A DNA stretch of 64,000 nucleotides from the NCBI GenBank assembly GCA_026120185.1, contig JANUWF010001224.1, forward strand, positions 372,001-436,000. The letters run 5' to 3'. Position 1 is the first letter of the stretch. Each line of letters opens with the position of its first letter. Positions 22,948 through 34,500 of this stretch are shown here, piece after piece. The position numbers and the translations under genes were made by a program. Source of the DNA: Voacanga thouarsii (lineage: Eukaryota > Streptophyta > Magnoliopsida > Gentianales > Apocynaceae). The notes under the pieces were generated by a model. It had not been told where the DNA came from and searched no databases. It worked only from the letters and a program-made list of their open reading frames with translations.

Positions 22948-23880
22948 AGTGCTTCAAGTGTGGACTGAAGGGACACGGGAAAAAGGAGTATCCAAATCTT
23001 CAAGCCAAGAAAAACCCTACAGGTAATGTTTTCTATCTAAAGTCTATATCAATAGTTGGATCAATTTTCATTTGGATTGTTGATTCAAGAACCACTGATC
23101 ACATCTGTAACTCCTTGCAGGGGTTTAGAAATATTAGAAGACTCCAGAAGGGCGAACATGGACTACATGTGAAAAATAGAGCACAAGTTTGGGCCCTTCT
23201 AGTGGGAGAGCTAGATCTTGTATTTGATTGTAATAGAATAATGGTTTTAAAAGATATTTTTATATGTGTCTGGATTTACACAGAATATGATTTCAATTGC
23301 AAAACTAATAAATCAAGGATATTCTGTATCTTTCCATTCTGGTATTTCTATCAGTAGAGATAGAGAAATTCTATGTACTAGGCACATGTATAGAAATTTA
23401 TTTTTCTTAAACCCTATTAACAATCAATTAAATAACGCTTGATCTAAACCTTCAACAAGGAAGAGAAAGACTAATGTCAATGGCTCTTATCTTTGGCATC
23501 TAAGGTTAGGGCATATCAACTTAATCAGGATTCAGAGGTTGATCCATGATGGGCCTTTGGGCTCATTGAGATTGGAAAATTGGCTTCACTGTGAGTCCTG
23601 CCTGATGGGAAAGATGATTAAAAGGTCATTTGCCCCTAAGGCGGATAGAGCTAAGGAGGTATTGAATCTTATTCACACTGATGTGTGTGGTCCCTTGTCT
23701 ACACCAGCTAGAGGAGGTTTTGAGTACTTCATCACTTTCATGGATGATTGTACAAGATTTGGATATGTTTACCTGATGAGACGCAAGTCTGACTCTTTTG
23801 ACAAGTTCAAAGAGTTTAAAGCTGAAGTGGAGCGTCGGATAGATAAATTAATCAAAATCTTACGATGATGACAGGTAAAT
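22948..23880 (+). pseudogene. copia-4 zinc knuckle, protease and partial integrase
   Basis: Continuation of the polyprotein after the solo LTR. CFKCGLKGHGKKEY is a CCHC knuckle whose last Cys is replaced by Tyr. 'WIVDSRTTDHIC' is the protease active-site region with the D-S-G Gly changed to Arg. Then come the GAG-pre-integrase ('LRLGHINLIRIQRL', 'CESCLMGKM') and the start of the integrase core ('IHTDVCGPLSTPARGG', 'FMDDCTRFGYVYLM'). After about 23865 the frame passes almost directly into RT, so the rest of integrase and the RT start are deleted. Confidence 0.85.
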
Positions 23881-25290
23881 GGATATCCTAAGCCTAACCT
23901 TCAAAGCTAGGCTTGTTGCGAAAGGGTATACTCAGAAAGAGGGAATCGACTATGAGAAAACTTTTTCCCCGGTAGCTATACTTAAGTCCATCCGTATCCT
24001 TCTTGCCATCGCATGTCATTATGACTACGAGATATGGCAAATGGATATCAAGGCAGCATTTTTAAATGGCCATCTTAGTGAAAATATCTAAGTGTCCCAA
24101 CCGGAAGGCTTTATTGCTAAAGGCTTAGAGCATATGGTTTGCAAGCTTAAAAAGTCCATTTATGGACTTAAGCAGGCATCAAGGGCATAGAGTATTCGTT
24201 TTGATGAGACTGTAAAGTCTTATGATTTTATTCAAAATGAGGATGAACCATGCGTGTACAGGAAGCTTGAAGACATTAATGTGGTTTTTCATGTCTTGTA
24301 TGTAGATGACATTCTACTCACTGGAAATGATGTAGGGTCATTGTCATCTACTAAGATTTAGCTATCTAGTCAATTCAGTATGAAGGACTTAGGAGAAGCC
24401 AGCTATATTCTTGGGATTAAACTTCTTAGAAATAGGAAGCAGAGAATGTTAGAATTATCCCAAGCTGCATATATTGGCAAGATGTTGGCCAGGTATAGCA
24501 TGGACTTATGCAAGGGAGCTCTAATTCCTTGCAGACATGGGTTGTCATTTTCTTTAAGGGATTGTTCTAAGTCTCAAGAAGAAAATGACAGAATTAGTAG
24601 GATTCCCTATACTTCGGATGTGAGAAGTCTCATATACGCCATGCTGTGTACTAGGCCAGATATCTGTTTTGTCGTAGGCTTGGTTAGCAGATATCAGTCA
24701 AACCCTGGGGAGGTTCATTGGCAAGCTGTAAAGCATATACTCAAGTACCTCAAGGGAACAAGAGATTATATGCTAGTTTACAGGGCTGATGACTTGGTTC
24801 CTACAGGATACACAGACTCAAACTTCCAGGCGGATAAGGATAAGAGAAAATCCACTAGTGGATATATCTTCACCTTGTCTGGAGGAGCTATTTCATGGAG
24901 GAGTATCAAGTAATCTTGCATTGTTGACTCAACCATGAAAGCTGAGTATGTGGCAGCTTCGGAGGCATCCAAGGAAGCAGTTTAGCTCCGAAAGTTCCTT
25001 TCAGAACTTGGAGTCGTGCTACACATGGACAGGCTGATTGTGATGTATTGTGACAACACTAGAGCAGTGTTACAATCAAAAGAACCCAGGAACCATAAGA
25101 CGGGGAAGCACATCGAGAGGAAGTACCATCTGATCCGGGATTTCATCTAGAGACGGGAAGTCGTGGTGGAACAGATTGTCTCCAAGAACAATCTAGCTGA
25201 TCCATTCACCAAGTCTTTGGCTAAGAGATTCTTCAAGAGACACTAAGACCCCATAGGAATGGGCACCTACGGACTTACTTAGTCTTAGAG
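23881..25290 (+). pseudogene. copia-4 RT and RNase H remnant
   Basis: Starts inside RT at '[24 protein letters not shown]'-like sequence (given in two parts: [10 protein letters not shown] and [14 protein letters not shown]). Then '[12 protein letters not shown]' with the first catalytic Asp, 'YVDDILL' with the active-site YVDD at 24299-24310, and 'MKDLGEASYILGIKL'. RNase H follows with 'GYTDSNFQADKDKRKSTSGY'. The C-terminus is 'NNLADPFTKSL' near 25190. The frame stays the same over long distances, but in-frame stops appear at about 24090, 24188, 24358, 24911, 24985 and 25149. Confidence 0.9.
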
Positions 25291-25304
25291 TACAAGTGAG
25301 AGAT
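25291..25304 (+). other. Polypurine tract of copia-4
   Basis: tacaagtgagagat directly before TGTTGGG at 25305. Confidence 0.75.
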
Positions 25305-27106
25305 TGTTGGGATGTATGCTCTTTTAGATTAAGTTTCTGATGTAAAAATTGAATTTTTCAATAAAAGAATTTATTATCAGAAATTATTTGTGAATTTACA
25401 ATTTTATATGTGCATAATTACATTTGGAAAGGACCCATTATGTTTAAGTAAGTAGTCCATGTGAATAGAGATCTTTCACAGTAAGATATGGATCACGGGT
25501 TACTTAGCACATAAACTTTTGTTCTTAACCGATTGATGAAAATGAGAATCTCATCATATTTAGGTTATTATATTGTGAATTCTAAGTAGGGAATAGCTTT
25601 CCTTTAGTCAGTAAGTAGTCCACTCATTTCATGACATAAGCGTATTTCGAATACGTAGAACAGGACCTGTAGTAGTGGTTTCTAAAAGTACGATATGGTA
25701 AAAACCTAGACTACTACCGCTACAACGTGGACTAGTACTCTACGACTTGAATATGAGTTGGTGGTCCAACGAAGCTGGAAGCATATACTTTGATATGCTA
25801 TAGTTGAGGTTCTATCGTAGGGCCAATATACTTGCATGTTGGATATATGTGACTAGTTAGTTAAGACAAACTTGTACAAGATAGTTTCTATACTATATCG
25901 TCCCTTGTGGTTGTCTGAATGATCTGAATATCCAAGGCCCTGGGAAACATGACTTGGATGTTTGCTTTAGGGTAGCTCCCTTGGAAAGCTGAAACAATCT
26001 TGGAGGTCGTGGATCATTGGACTAGAGGCCTAAGGATGGTAGATGTTATTTAGAGAGGTGTTAGTACACTTCTTCCTCTCTGAATGTACGGTGATGTATA
26101 GAGGGGTATTTTAGTCATTACACCTGTAGGTCGGGGACTTTGCTAACGCAGCACTGTTCTTGGGGTCAATATTTTCTTATGGTGATATTAGGAAATATTT
26201 AAAATGCAAAATACAGCTATTTCTATGACAAGGGTATTTTGATCATTTTAGTAGCCAATGCGGTGTGTGTATAGATCGTGAGTCCTAATTAAATACAGGC
26301 TAAGGAATTAGATTAAATTAAATGGAATTATTTTATTTAAGTAGCCTGATTTAATTATTGGACTAGAATAAAAAAAAAGTCCATGGAGAAAGAATTAATT
26401 AAATTAGTTTGGTGGGTTAATTAATTATTCAGGGCTTTGGCCCAGTTTGAATAATTAGAGATTAACCTGGGACTAAACTGATTTAGGCTTATTTAATTAG
26501 ACTGATTTATTTGGGTTGGAAAAATTAATTATTTGTTGGGCCATTAAGTTGGTTCTAACTAGAATAATTAATTAAGCCCAATAGGCTAAACTAAGAGTCT
26601 AATGGCCCAATCCAGTTTAACCTAGGGTTTTTTATTTAGGTTAAATAGGAGGATTGGAAACATCGTTGTTGACATAACACACATACTTTGAGATGACTTC
26701 TTCTCTGTAGAGCTAGACGTCTCTCTCTCTCTCTCTTTCCAGAAAAATTCCCTAGCCTGTTAGTTGTTCACCAAATAGTAGTTAGGCAGGTCATGTACTG
26801 GAAGACCGAGAGTTCAGTGTTCACATACATGCAAAAACGGAGTAGAAGGCTTGCAGGAATCGCACCAGAGGCTTCCACTAGCACCCCTACCCTAGTTGCA
26901 CATGTTCCAGTCCAGCCACCTGTGAGAACCAGAAGGAGAGATAAAATTTTTAAAACCTCGGGATTGGGACAGGGCGTAACCAACACCGTCTAGGGCTGCC
27001 AGAGCCGGCGTCGGCCCTGCCCTAGAATCCTTATTCTTGTTTTTTCAGTTTTTTTCATGTTCGCTTCCGCTGCGTGCCCTATGTTTTCTTGCTTTCCGTG
27101 CCTTTA
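25305..27106 (+). repeat. 3' LTR of copia-4
   Basis: 1802 bp, starts TGTTGGGATGTATGC, ends ttccgtgccttta (TA instead of CA). Contains a CT tract near 26719 and a 66-codon ORF (26793-26993). The boundary at 27106 is set by the start of an unrelated repeat also found at 51001. Confidence 0.9.
26793..26993 (+). other. Small ORF inside the copia LTR
   Basis: 66 codons near the LTR end, containing MQKRSRRLAGIAPEAS. The solo LTR has the same peptide region (about 22670-22800) with a stop. Arg/Pro-rich; no domain recognised. It may be chance coding inside an LTR. Confidence 0.3.
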
Positions 27107-28562
27107 GCCATTTCTTCTTGAAATGCAAGAATCTTTCTTAAGAGTTGAGAGTTAAATCATTTTGGGCTTTTTCCCAAATCAACCAAGACTTCTTAAGATC
27201 TAGTCAATTCTAAGAATCTAGTCTCTAATCTATCTTCCTAGGATAATTCAATTAGTTCTCTAAAATTAGGTCTTGGTTGATTGTTCATCTAAGGTTCTAT
27301 TTAGGTTCCAAATTGGGTGCCTAAATCTTTTCATCCCACGTGTTCTTGATGCTTCTTAGGTTATGAGTATTTGGGTATTGATTTAGTTAGCTTAGTGCAA
27401 TAGATTTGGAGGTTCTAAGTGGCTTAGTTTTACCTAGGGTTCTAGTCTTAAATTGGGTCTTGAGTTTTGATGAACAAATTTCAAGAAGTACTTCGTACTA
27501 GCATCAAAGTGCTATTGGAGTAAGTTTGTGTTGATTCTAATTAACTCAACTTTCTTTGGGCAAAGGCATAATCTTCTTCAAACATTTGTGAAATTTTTTA
27601 GATTTTCGTTACCTATTTTTGTGCCATAGGCTTGATGTGAAATTGAACTTACATGTTGCAGTGATGATTAGAAAGTTATTTTAGGTTTAAAATTGAAGAA
27701 ATTTTGAACTTATTTGGGCTAAATTGCTGCCCAAATTTTTACACCCAATAAATCCCGCAACTCATGGTAGTGCTATTTTTGTGAACTATAGAACTCAAGT
27801 TTTTGCGTATACTTGTTATGAAATTACTTCTTGATTTTATGACTACAATTAAGAAAGAAATTTTCTTGTGAATTTATAGCATTTGGATTGCTATAAGGAT
27901 GAAAATTTTGAGTTACCTTAAGTTACGAATTTGCACATAATGTGTTTGATATGTGACTCAATGACTTGTGATTGCTCATATAAGACTACCAACGCTTTTT
28001 TTTAGTAATTCCCTATAGTTTTTCTTGGTTAGTTAACTTATTTTAGTGGGCTATATCTTGCCATTTGCTACTAGAAAAATTTTCCTTGTGAACTTGAATT
28101 TAGCTTTGGAAGCAAATTGTCCATCTTATTTCATAATGTTTACCTCCAGGTGTCTTTGAATTCCTTGTGATGAGTTACCTACAATGAAGTGTTGAGCAAT
28201 CAAAATTTTTTCCTCCGGGTTATGATAGCTACAATTTTCTAGGACTGATTGAATACCATGAAATTCTTCTTGAACTAAACTTAAGCTTGGAAAGAGACTT
28301 TGCATACTTAGTCCACATCAATTTGTCTTTTTGAGTCTTGAATTCCTTATGCTATTATTGCCTTATGTGAGTTAATTGAGTATAAAAATTACATCTTTAG
28401 GGTTGTGATAGTATCCTAACGATAAAAATCCATTATTTGAGTAGTAGTCTACCAAATGTTTGAAGAAATACTTAAGTGTGTATGCAATCCTTTGTATGGG
28501 TTTTTAACCTACATCTTTCACTTTTAGCTGACTTTATTGTTGTAGTTCTTGTTATTGGTGGG

Positions 28563-28658
28563 TTGAATATCTAAATTCTAAGCTTCTTGAGATATGTTAG
28601 ATTGGTTTGATTGAATATCTAAATTCTAAGCTTCTTGAGATATGTTAGATTGGTTTGA
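28563..28658. repeat. Perfect 48-bp tandem duplication
   Basis: Two adjacent identical 48-bp units, 28563-28610 and 28611-28658, both starting ttgaatatctaaattc. Confidence 0.95.
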
Positions 28659-28831
28659 ACTTATCTATATTTGAATCACTGTGGTGCTTGCTTAGTGATT
28701 TTCATCATAAGTCATTCTTGAAATTTTTGAGTTTATGTAGCTTATGTGATGAACTTTGTTCATTTGTGTACATTCTAATGAGGTATTGAGAATTGAATTC
28801 TTACCTTAATTGTTGAATCTCTAGCTCCTTG

Positions 28832-30810
28832 TGTTGGGTATCTCATGCGTATCATATACAGCGCAGCGAAAAATTAAAACCGAAATACCATCACAAGATC
28901 CGCATATGTGTGAAAACAAGACATATATATATATATATAACAAAGAAACAAAACTAATAGCTTTTACTTTTCTTTCTTTGTGTGGAAAACAATTTCCTTC
29001 TTCAAGTATTATAATTGTGGCGTGATCCAGCAATCCTCTTGAAGAATCACCACGAGAGTTGTATGTCCAACCACTATAATCACAGTGTGTGATTATCTTT
29101 AACAGAAATCCACACGGAGGATCTCACTCAAGCACCAAGATTTTTTGTGCTAGCAGAAAACAACAATGGTGGTTGGGGTTTTTCTTCCTTGTTCTTCTTG
29201 ATCAGCAAAACCAGAGAAAGAAGAAGAAGTGTCTTGGTTTTCCTCTTGGAAAGAGTCACACGAGAGAGAGAGAGATTTTCTAGAGAACATAAAGATCATA
29301 TCCTTATTAATCTCTTGTGAGGATGGCCCAACACACATTATCTCATGTGTGTTGATAAAAAGCAGCATTGATACCTATTCCTTCATGTGTGCCCTTTTGT
29401 TTTTTTTTTAGAATTGGATCATATTACCTTTGGTTTTCATGTTTTGTTTTTCTTATGTGACAATTGAAGTCACACGAAAAGCTCAACAATAAAACCACTT
29501 TCGTTACATCTCATATAACCAAAAGCCTCTACAAAAATTACATCTGAGAATTCCAAACAATTCTCCAATTACAATTAGAACCCATCAAGTTCTCAGAATT
29601 ACAAATTGGCCCATCAATTATAACTAATTATAATTTGGCCACATCAACTTCTCTTTCTCGTAATAAACCCCACTATATTATCAAATAACATATTGGGTAT
29701 ATATTCCTCTTTTATGTGTGACCTATTAGGTTTCCCGATCAATTGGTAGCGAACATGAATTAATCCAAATGTTTTTGAGATTAATAATCCTTAATTAATT
29801 ACAATTAATCCTATTAATTTTAATCTGGATTGGTTTATTAATTCATCAATTAATAAACCTATATTCCCAGATCATGAGCGATATCTAGCAACACATCATG
29901 ACCACCTAAAAGTCCAACAAGTCAAGTGGCTTGACATAAACCCTTCAATAACAAACTATAGTGCAATTAACTCCTTTCACCATACAATATCTCATTCGGT
30001 TTGGAGTACGGAATTAGTGACAACTCCCTTCAGAATATATATTAATTCTAGTCCGAATATAACTATACTTGTATTAGGAACCCACTACTCTTAATGTGTC
30101 TCAATTAGAACCCTTTCCAATACACATTCGCCTTGGCCAAGGACTTATGAGTAGTAATTCCTATAAGTGGGCGTGAGATATTCACCCCTACTATTATGAG
30201 TGGTGAATCCTTTATTGACCCTCTCAACTACTTTCGTTTACCTTACAATGTACCCAATATCCATCTTATAGGTGGCCCTCGATCGAGCTCCGGAGATTAG
30301 AATCAAAGCACAAGGCTTAACAAACAAAGTACTTTGGAGATCTCAAGTCTAAGGATACTTGCACATTTGCTATATTAAGATTATACTACTGGCACTAAAT
30401 AGTTATCCATGTGATTATCTCATAGCTATGTCATCCAATGAATTTGTTCCACTAACAAGTATCTATGTGTTAACTTTAAGTATCCCAATACTCACGGATA
30501 TGAGAACCATCGCCTGATCAAGATCAAAAAGTCTTAACATATGCTAGTCTTAACGCATTAATGATGTCCTGTCTCATTAATACTATGACTAGGGACTATT
30601 TAAGTACTAACACTATACAGTGTAGTAGGAATTTCATATCATGATCTCTATCATGATTTTCTTAACACAGTGTCATACTAGGGACTTTATCCAACAGTTA
30701 TATTACTCAAAAGTAATCAAAAGAAACTGTAAGATAAATAATGCCTTTTATGAAATAAAATATGTCATATACAAGGTACAAGTAATTGCCTCTAGGGCAC
30801 AACACTAACA
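28832..30810 (-). mobile_element. copia solo LTR with perfect TSD
   Basis: 1979 bp, TGTTGGGTATC ... AACACTAACA, with ccttg at 28827-28831 and 30811-30815. Same family as the copia-1 and copia-2 LTRs, sense strand minus. No internal region remains, so the element was reduced by LTR-LTR recombination. A short TA repeat lies near 28922-28939. ORFs on both strands at 28820-29411 overlap and are chance. Confidence 0.95.
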
Positions 30811-31264
30811 CCTTGAAGCCATCTACTTGTTGCTAACTAGTGAGCAACTTATAGTCATCTTTGTCTATCTTGTTCTACCAACTCACTCTTATTGTTTCTT
30901 TGTTTCCTATATACCATTTCTATCTCCTTGTTTACTTACTTTCTTACAATCCTTCTACTTGGTAATTAAGGTCGTTGAGCTTTTATTTTCTTGAATTCTT
31001 TCTTGAAATTACCTTATTCTTATGTGTCATTAAGTATTTGATTGAATTCTTCTAAGACCCCCTAGTTGATTGTCTTAGAGAATTAGATAGTACTTAAGTA
31101 ATTAGAGAGGTTATTTTGAGAAGAAATCTTTGAAAAATTGAATATTGAAAAGGACAAAAGGGTGAACTCATTGTTATAAAAGCTAAAGAAGAATGTAAAA
31201 TGAGCAAAGAGTGACAATCAAAATTGAGCATTAAATATGTGAGAGAGTAAAGTGAGAAACTTCT

Positions 31265-32010
31265 TGTTGGATTTTGATCATGCTATATCAAATATATACA
31301 TAGCAAAAATTAAAATGAAATCCACACAACAAGATCACCCGTATGAAATTAAATAGGCCAAGAGAGTGAAGAAAAATTGATTACCTTAATCAAGCAACTT
31401 TCAAAATTTTTCTTCGCGTGAATCCTCTTCGAAAGTTGATCAAATCGAGCCACTAAATTGCAAAAATAGGAATTCGCTAACAGTAATCTATACGAGGAAT
31501 TGTACTCAAGTTAAGCACCAAAAACCTATACTAGTAGGTAATATACGATGGCTTTGGGGATTAATTTATGGAGGAGAAGAAAAAAAATCTCAAAACCATA
31601 TCACTATAATAGTGTTTGTATTTGTCATATGTATACATTCATGCGTAGTAGACATAGAAACCTTTTTCTTTAATTGGCTTGGGTTTCTAAAATTACAATT
31701 AGGCCAACAAGCCTTTTAGCAATTAGAATTTAACCCTACTAATTTTAACACTTTATAATTAACCTATAATTATTATTTATTCTCACAAATTAATCTTATA
31801 CTATTATCATATAATATTTTGAGTACTAATTCTTCTATTGTGTGTGACCTATTAGGTTTTCTAATTTATTGGTAGTAAACTATGAATCAACTCTAATCAC
31901 TATAGAATTAATAATCCTTAAATAATTAAAAATAATATATTAATTCTAATTTGAATTAATTTAATTTGTTAATTAATAAATTCATATTTTGTAGATTATG
32001 AGCTATAATA
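31265..32010 (-). repeat. 3' LTR remnant of copia-2
   Basis: Starts (plus view) TGTTGGATTTTGATC and matches 37737 onward for about 745 bp. At about 32010 it joins pol sequence that in copia-1 lies near 1375. Confidence 0.85.
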
Positions 32011-32760
32011 GAACTAATTGCCGAAACGTATAGTATCTTACTCATGTGATCCTTTTCATCATGTGTCTTAGAACACATAGTTTTTGAAAGGCTTACACCA
32101 TGGGTCATATGGGTAAAAATCCTTTCTTAGATTGATTCATGCTAAACTTTTTTAACAATTTATCTATGTATGTAAATTGTGAAAGACCAACGACCTTTTT
32201 GATCTACCTCTATAGATCCTTATTCCCAGAATATAGGTTCTATCTCCAAGGTTTTTCATGGAGAACTTCTTGGATAACCAAATCTTGATTGATTATATAA
32301 TATAAACATCATTTCCTATTAGCAATATGCCATCTACATATTATAATAGGAAAATCATTACACTCCCACTAACTTTCTTGTATACACAAGGTTCATCCAT
32401 ATTTTGTTTAAAAGTGAATTCTTTAATTGTTTCATCAAAATAGATGTTTCAACTCCTAGAAGCTTGCTTTAGTCCATAAATGGACATTTGCATCTTGCAC
32501 ACTTTAATGTGATCATTGGATATAAAATCCTCAGGTTGTGTTATGTACATTTTCTCAGTTAGATTTCTATTAAGAAAAGCTATTTTCATAGCTATTTGCC
32601 AAATCTCATAATCATAATGAGCGGCAAGTTCTAGGAATATTCTAATAGATTTTAGTATTGCCACTGGTGAAAAAGTTTCGTTATAGTCAATACCTTGTTT
32701 CTGATGGTAACCTTTTGAAACCAATCACACCTTTTAGGTAATCACTTTACCATCCATATC
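32011..32760 (-). pseudogene. copia-2 RT remnant
   Basis: Minus-strand RT. The open part 32449-32724 reads 'KGYHQKQGIDYNETFSPVAI', '[17 protein letters not shown]' (the catalytic Asp of the usual 'MDIK' is replaced: 'IAMK') and 'YGLKQASRS'. The active-site YxDD region and 'GIRIYRDRSKR' appear decayed toward 32200. RNase H is absent because of the deletion into the LTR. Closest relatives in the window are copia-1 1375-2400 and copia-3 39889-40320. Confidence 0.9.
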
Positions 32761-34090
32761 GATTTTCGTCTTGAAAATCCATTTACACTCTATAAGTTTT
32801 ATCCCTTCAAGCGGATTAACCAAAGTCCAAACTTGGTTGTCGTACATGGAATCTATCTCTAACTTCATAGATTTAAGCCATTTGTTAGATTTTGAACTAT
32901 TCAGAACTTTTTCGTAAGTGGTAGGCTCAATTTCTTCTATGAGCGATACATCATTGTAGTCAGTAATGAGAAATTCATATCTCTCAAGTTCTATACGTAT
33001 CTTACTTGACCTATGAGATTCTTGTGTATTAGATGGTTCTTCTATCTCATCAATAGATCCGGGATCAAATGGTTGATCATTTGTTTGTACTTCTTGAACT
33101 TCACTAAGTTCAATTTTGCTCCTATTATCTCCCTCAAGCACGAATTCCTTTTCTAAGAAAACAACATGCCTTGAAACAAACACCTTATTTTCAGCAAGAA
33201 GATAGAAATAATATCCATGATATTCTCTTAGATATCTAACAAACAAACACTTGTTAGACTTATTTTCTAATTTGTTTGACTTTATCTTTTTTACATAAAC
33301 AGGATATCCCCAAATCTTCATGTGAGTTAGCTTTGATCTTTTACCATAAAATAGCTCAAATGGGGTAATATCAACTATTTTTTATAGAACTCTGTTTAAA
33401 ATACAAACAACAGTTTTCAGTGCATATCCCCAAAATAATTTTGATAGATTAGCAAAAGCCATAATGGATTGAACCATATCTAATAAAGTTCGATTCCTTC
33501 GTTTAGATACACCATTATGCTGATGTGTATGTGGTGGAGTCTATTAAGATAATATCCTCTTATCTCTAAGATAACTTATAAACTCTTGGCTTAAGTATTC
33601 ACCTCCTCAATCGGATCTTAGAGTTTTAATACTCTTACCAAGTTGTTTCTCTAGTTCATTTCTGAATTCTTTGAATTTGTCAAAGGCTTCAGATTTATAT
33701 TTCATTATATATAAATACCCAAATCAAAATAATCATCGATGAAGGTTATGAAGTATTGATAACCCCTATTGCTTGCAATGTCATTGGTCTACATACATCA
33801 GCATGTATTGCTTCTAATAGTTGCTTAGCTCTTTTCCCTTTTTTAGTAAAAGAGGTTTTAGTCATCTTTCCTAGTAAGCAAGATTCACAAGTCTCATATG
33901 ATTCAAAATTAAAAGAGCCTAAGTCACCACACTTATGTAACTTGAAAATACGATTCTCATTTACATGGCCTAAACTACAATGGCATAAGTAAGATGGGTG
34001 TGTGTTATCTAGTTTTGGCCTTTTATTGTTTATATTGAGAACTTGACTTTCTATTTCTAGAATATATAAATCATTCATCAAAGTCGCAGT
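32761..34090 (-). pseudogene. copia-2 integrase remnant
   Basis: Integrase and the spacer to RT on the minus strand. 32734-33321 is one long open segment (195 codons): 'WGYPVYVKKIKSNKLENKSN', 'CLFVRYLREYHGYYFYLLAE' and the linker to 'NQVWTLVNPLEGIKLIECKW'. The core (33330-33745) is frame-broken. 33746-34090 holds the GAG-pre-integrase zinc region ('HCSLGHVNENRIFKLHKC', 'CESCLLGKM') and the core start ('AIHADVCRPM'). Confidence 0.9.
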
Positions 34091-34104
34091 ACTATAATGG
34101 ATAT

Positions 34105-34157
34105 GCAACAACAACAACAAACTAAGCCTTAATCCCAATAAACTTGGGGTCGGCACC
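34105..34157 (-). mobile_element. 5'-truncated Au-type SINE tail
   Basis: The minus strand ends ...gggattaaggcttagtttg then (ttg)n, the known 3' end of plant Au SINEs: a GACCCCAAG...GGGATTAAGGCTT block followed by TTG repeats. Only 53 bp remain of roughly 180. An 11-bp TSD, ataatggatat, lies at 34094-34104 and 34158-34168. Confidence 0.9.
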
Positions 34158-34168
34158 ATAATGGATAT

Positions 34169-34500
34169 CATTTAATTAAAAAAAATGAAGTCTAAACAAG
34201 CAACTAAGATAATGTGTTTGAGTAAAAATAGTACATAATAATAGTTTTGTAGTTCTAGAATTAATTCAGAAGGTAGGTATAGATGATAAGTCCCTACGGC
34301 AAGTGCAGCGACCTTTGCTCTATTTATTGTACAAAGGTCCATACCACCATTCTCCAATTTCCTACTGCTTTTTAGTCGCTATAAATTATTGCACAAATAA
34401 GATCGACATCCGGTATCCAATACCCATATATTATTATTAAAAGCAATATTGATCTCAATCATAAACATACTAAGAGTGGAGGTAGAAGTTCTTGCAAGCT
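34169..34500 (-). pseudogene. copia-2 protease region remnant
   Basis: Between knuckle and GAG-pre-integrase. The short open segment 34172-34357 reads 'ENGGMDLCTINRAKVAALAV', the stretch after the protease active site. The active-site DxG itself (near 34400-34430) is in another frame or degraded. Assigned mainly by position. Confidence 0.65.

Larger units (their letters stand above)
20421..27106 (+). mobile_element. Ty1/copia element copia-4, plus strand, 5' end lost
   Basis: Plus-strand copia with gag, zinc knuckle, protease, partial integrase, RT, RNase H, PPT and 3' LTR. The 5' LTR, PBS and leader are missing; gag follows the truncated gypsy LTR directly. A solo LTR of the same family interrupts gag. 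Nonsense codons occur throughout, so it is non-autonomous. Confidence 0.9.
27107..31264 (+). mobile_element. LTR/leader remnant of gypsy (Tat-like?) element, first copy
   Basis: 27107-27480 aligns with 51001-51360, inside the LTR that starts at 50277, so this is an LTR 3' portion followed by leader-like sequence. The purine-rich end (31225-31260, gtgagagagtaaagtgagaa) resembles the junction at 52200-52214/59171-59185. No coding domain in 27481-28831 or 30816-31264. It is interrupted by the copia solo LTR at 28832-30810. Classification as Tat-like rests on the second copy. Confidence 0.55.
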
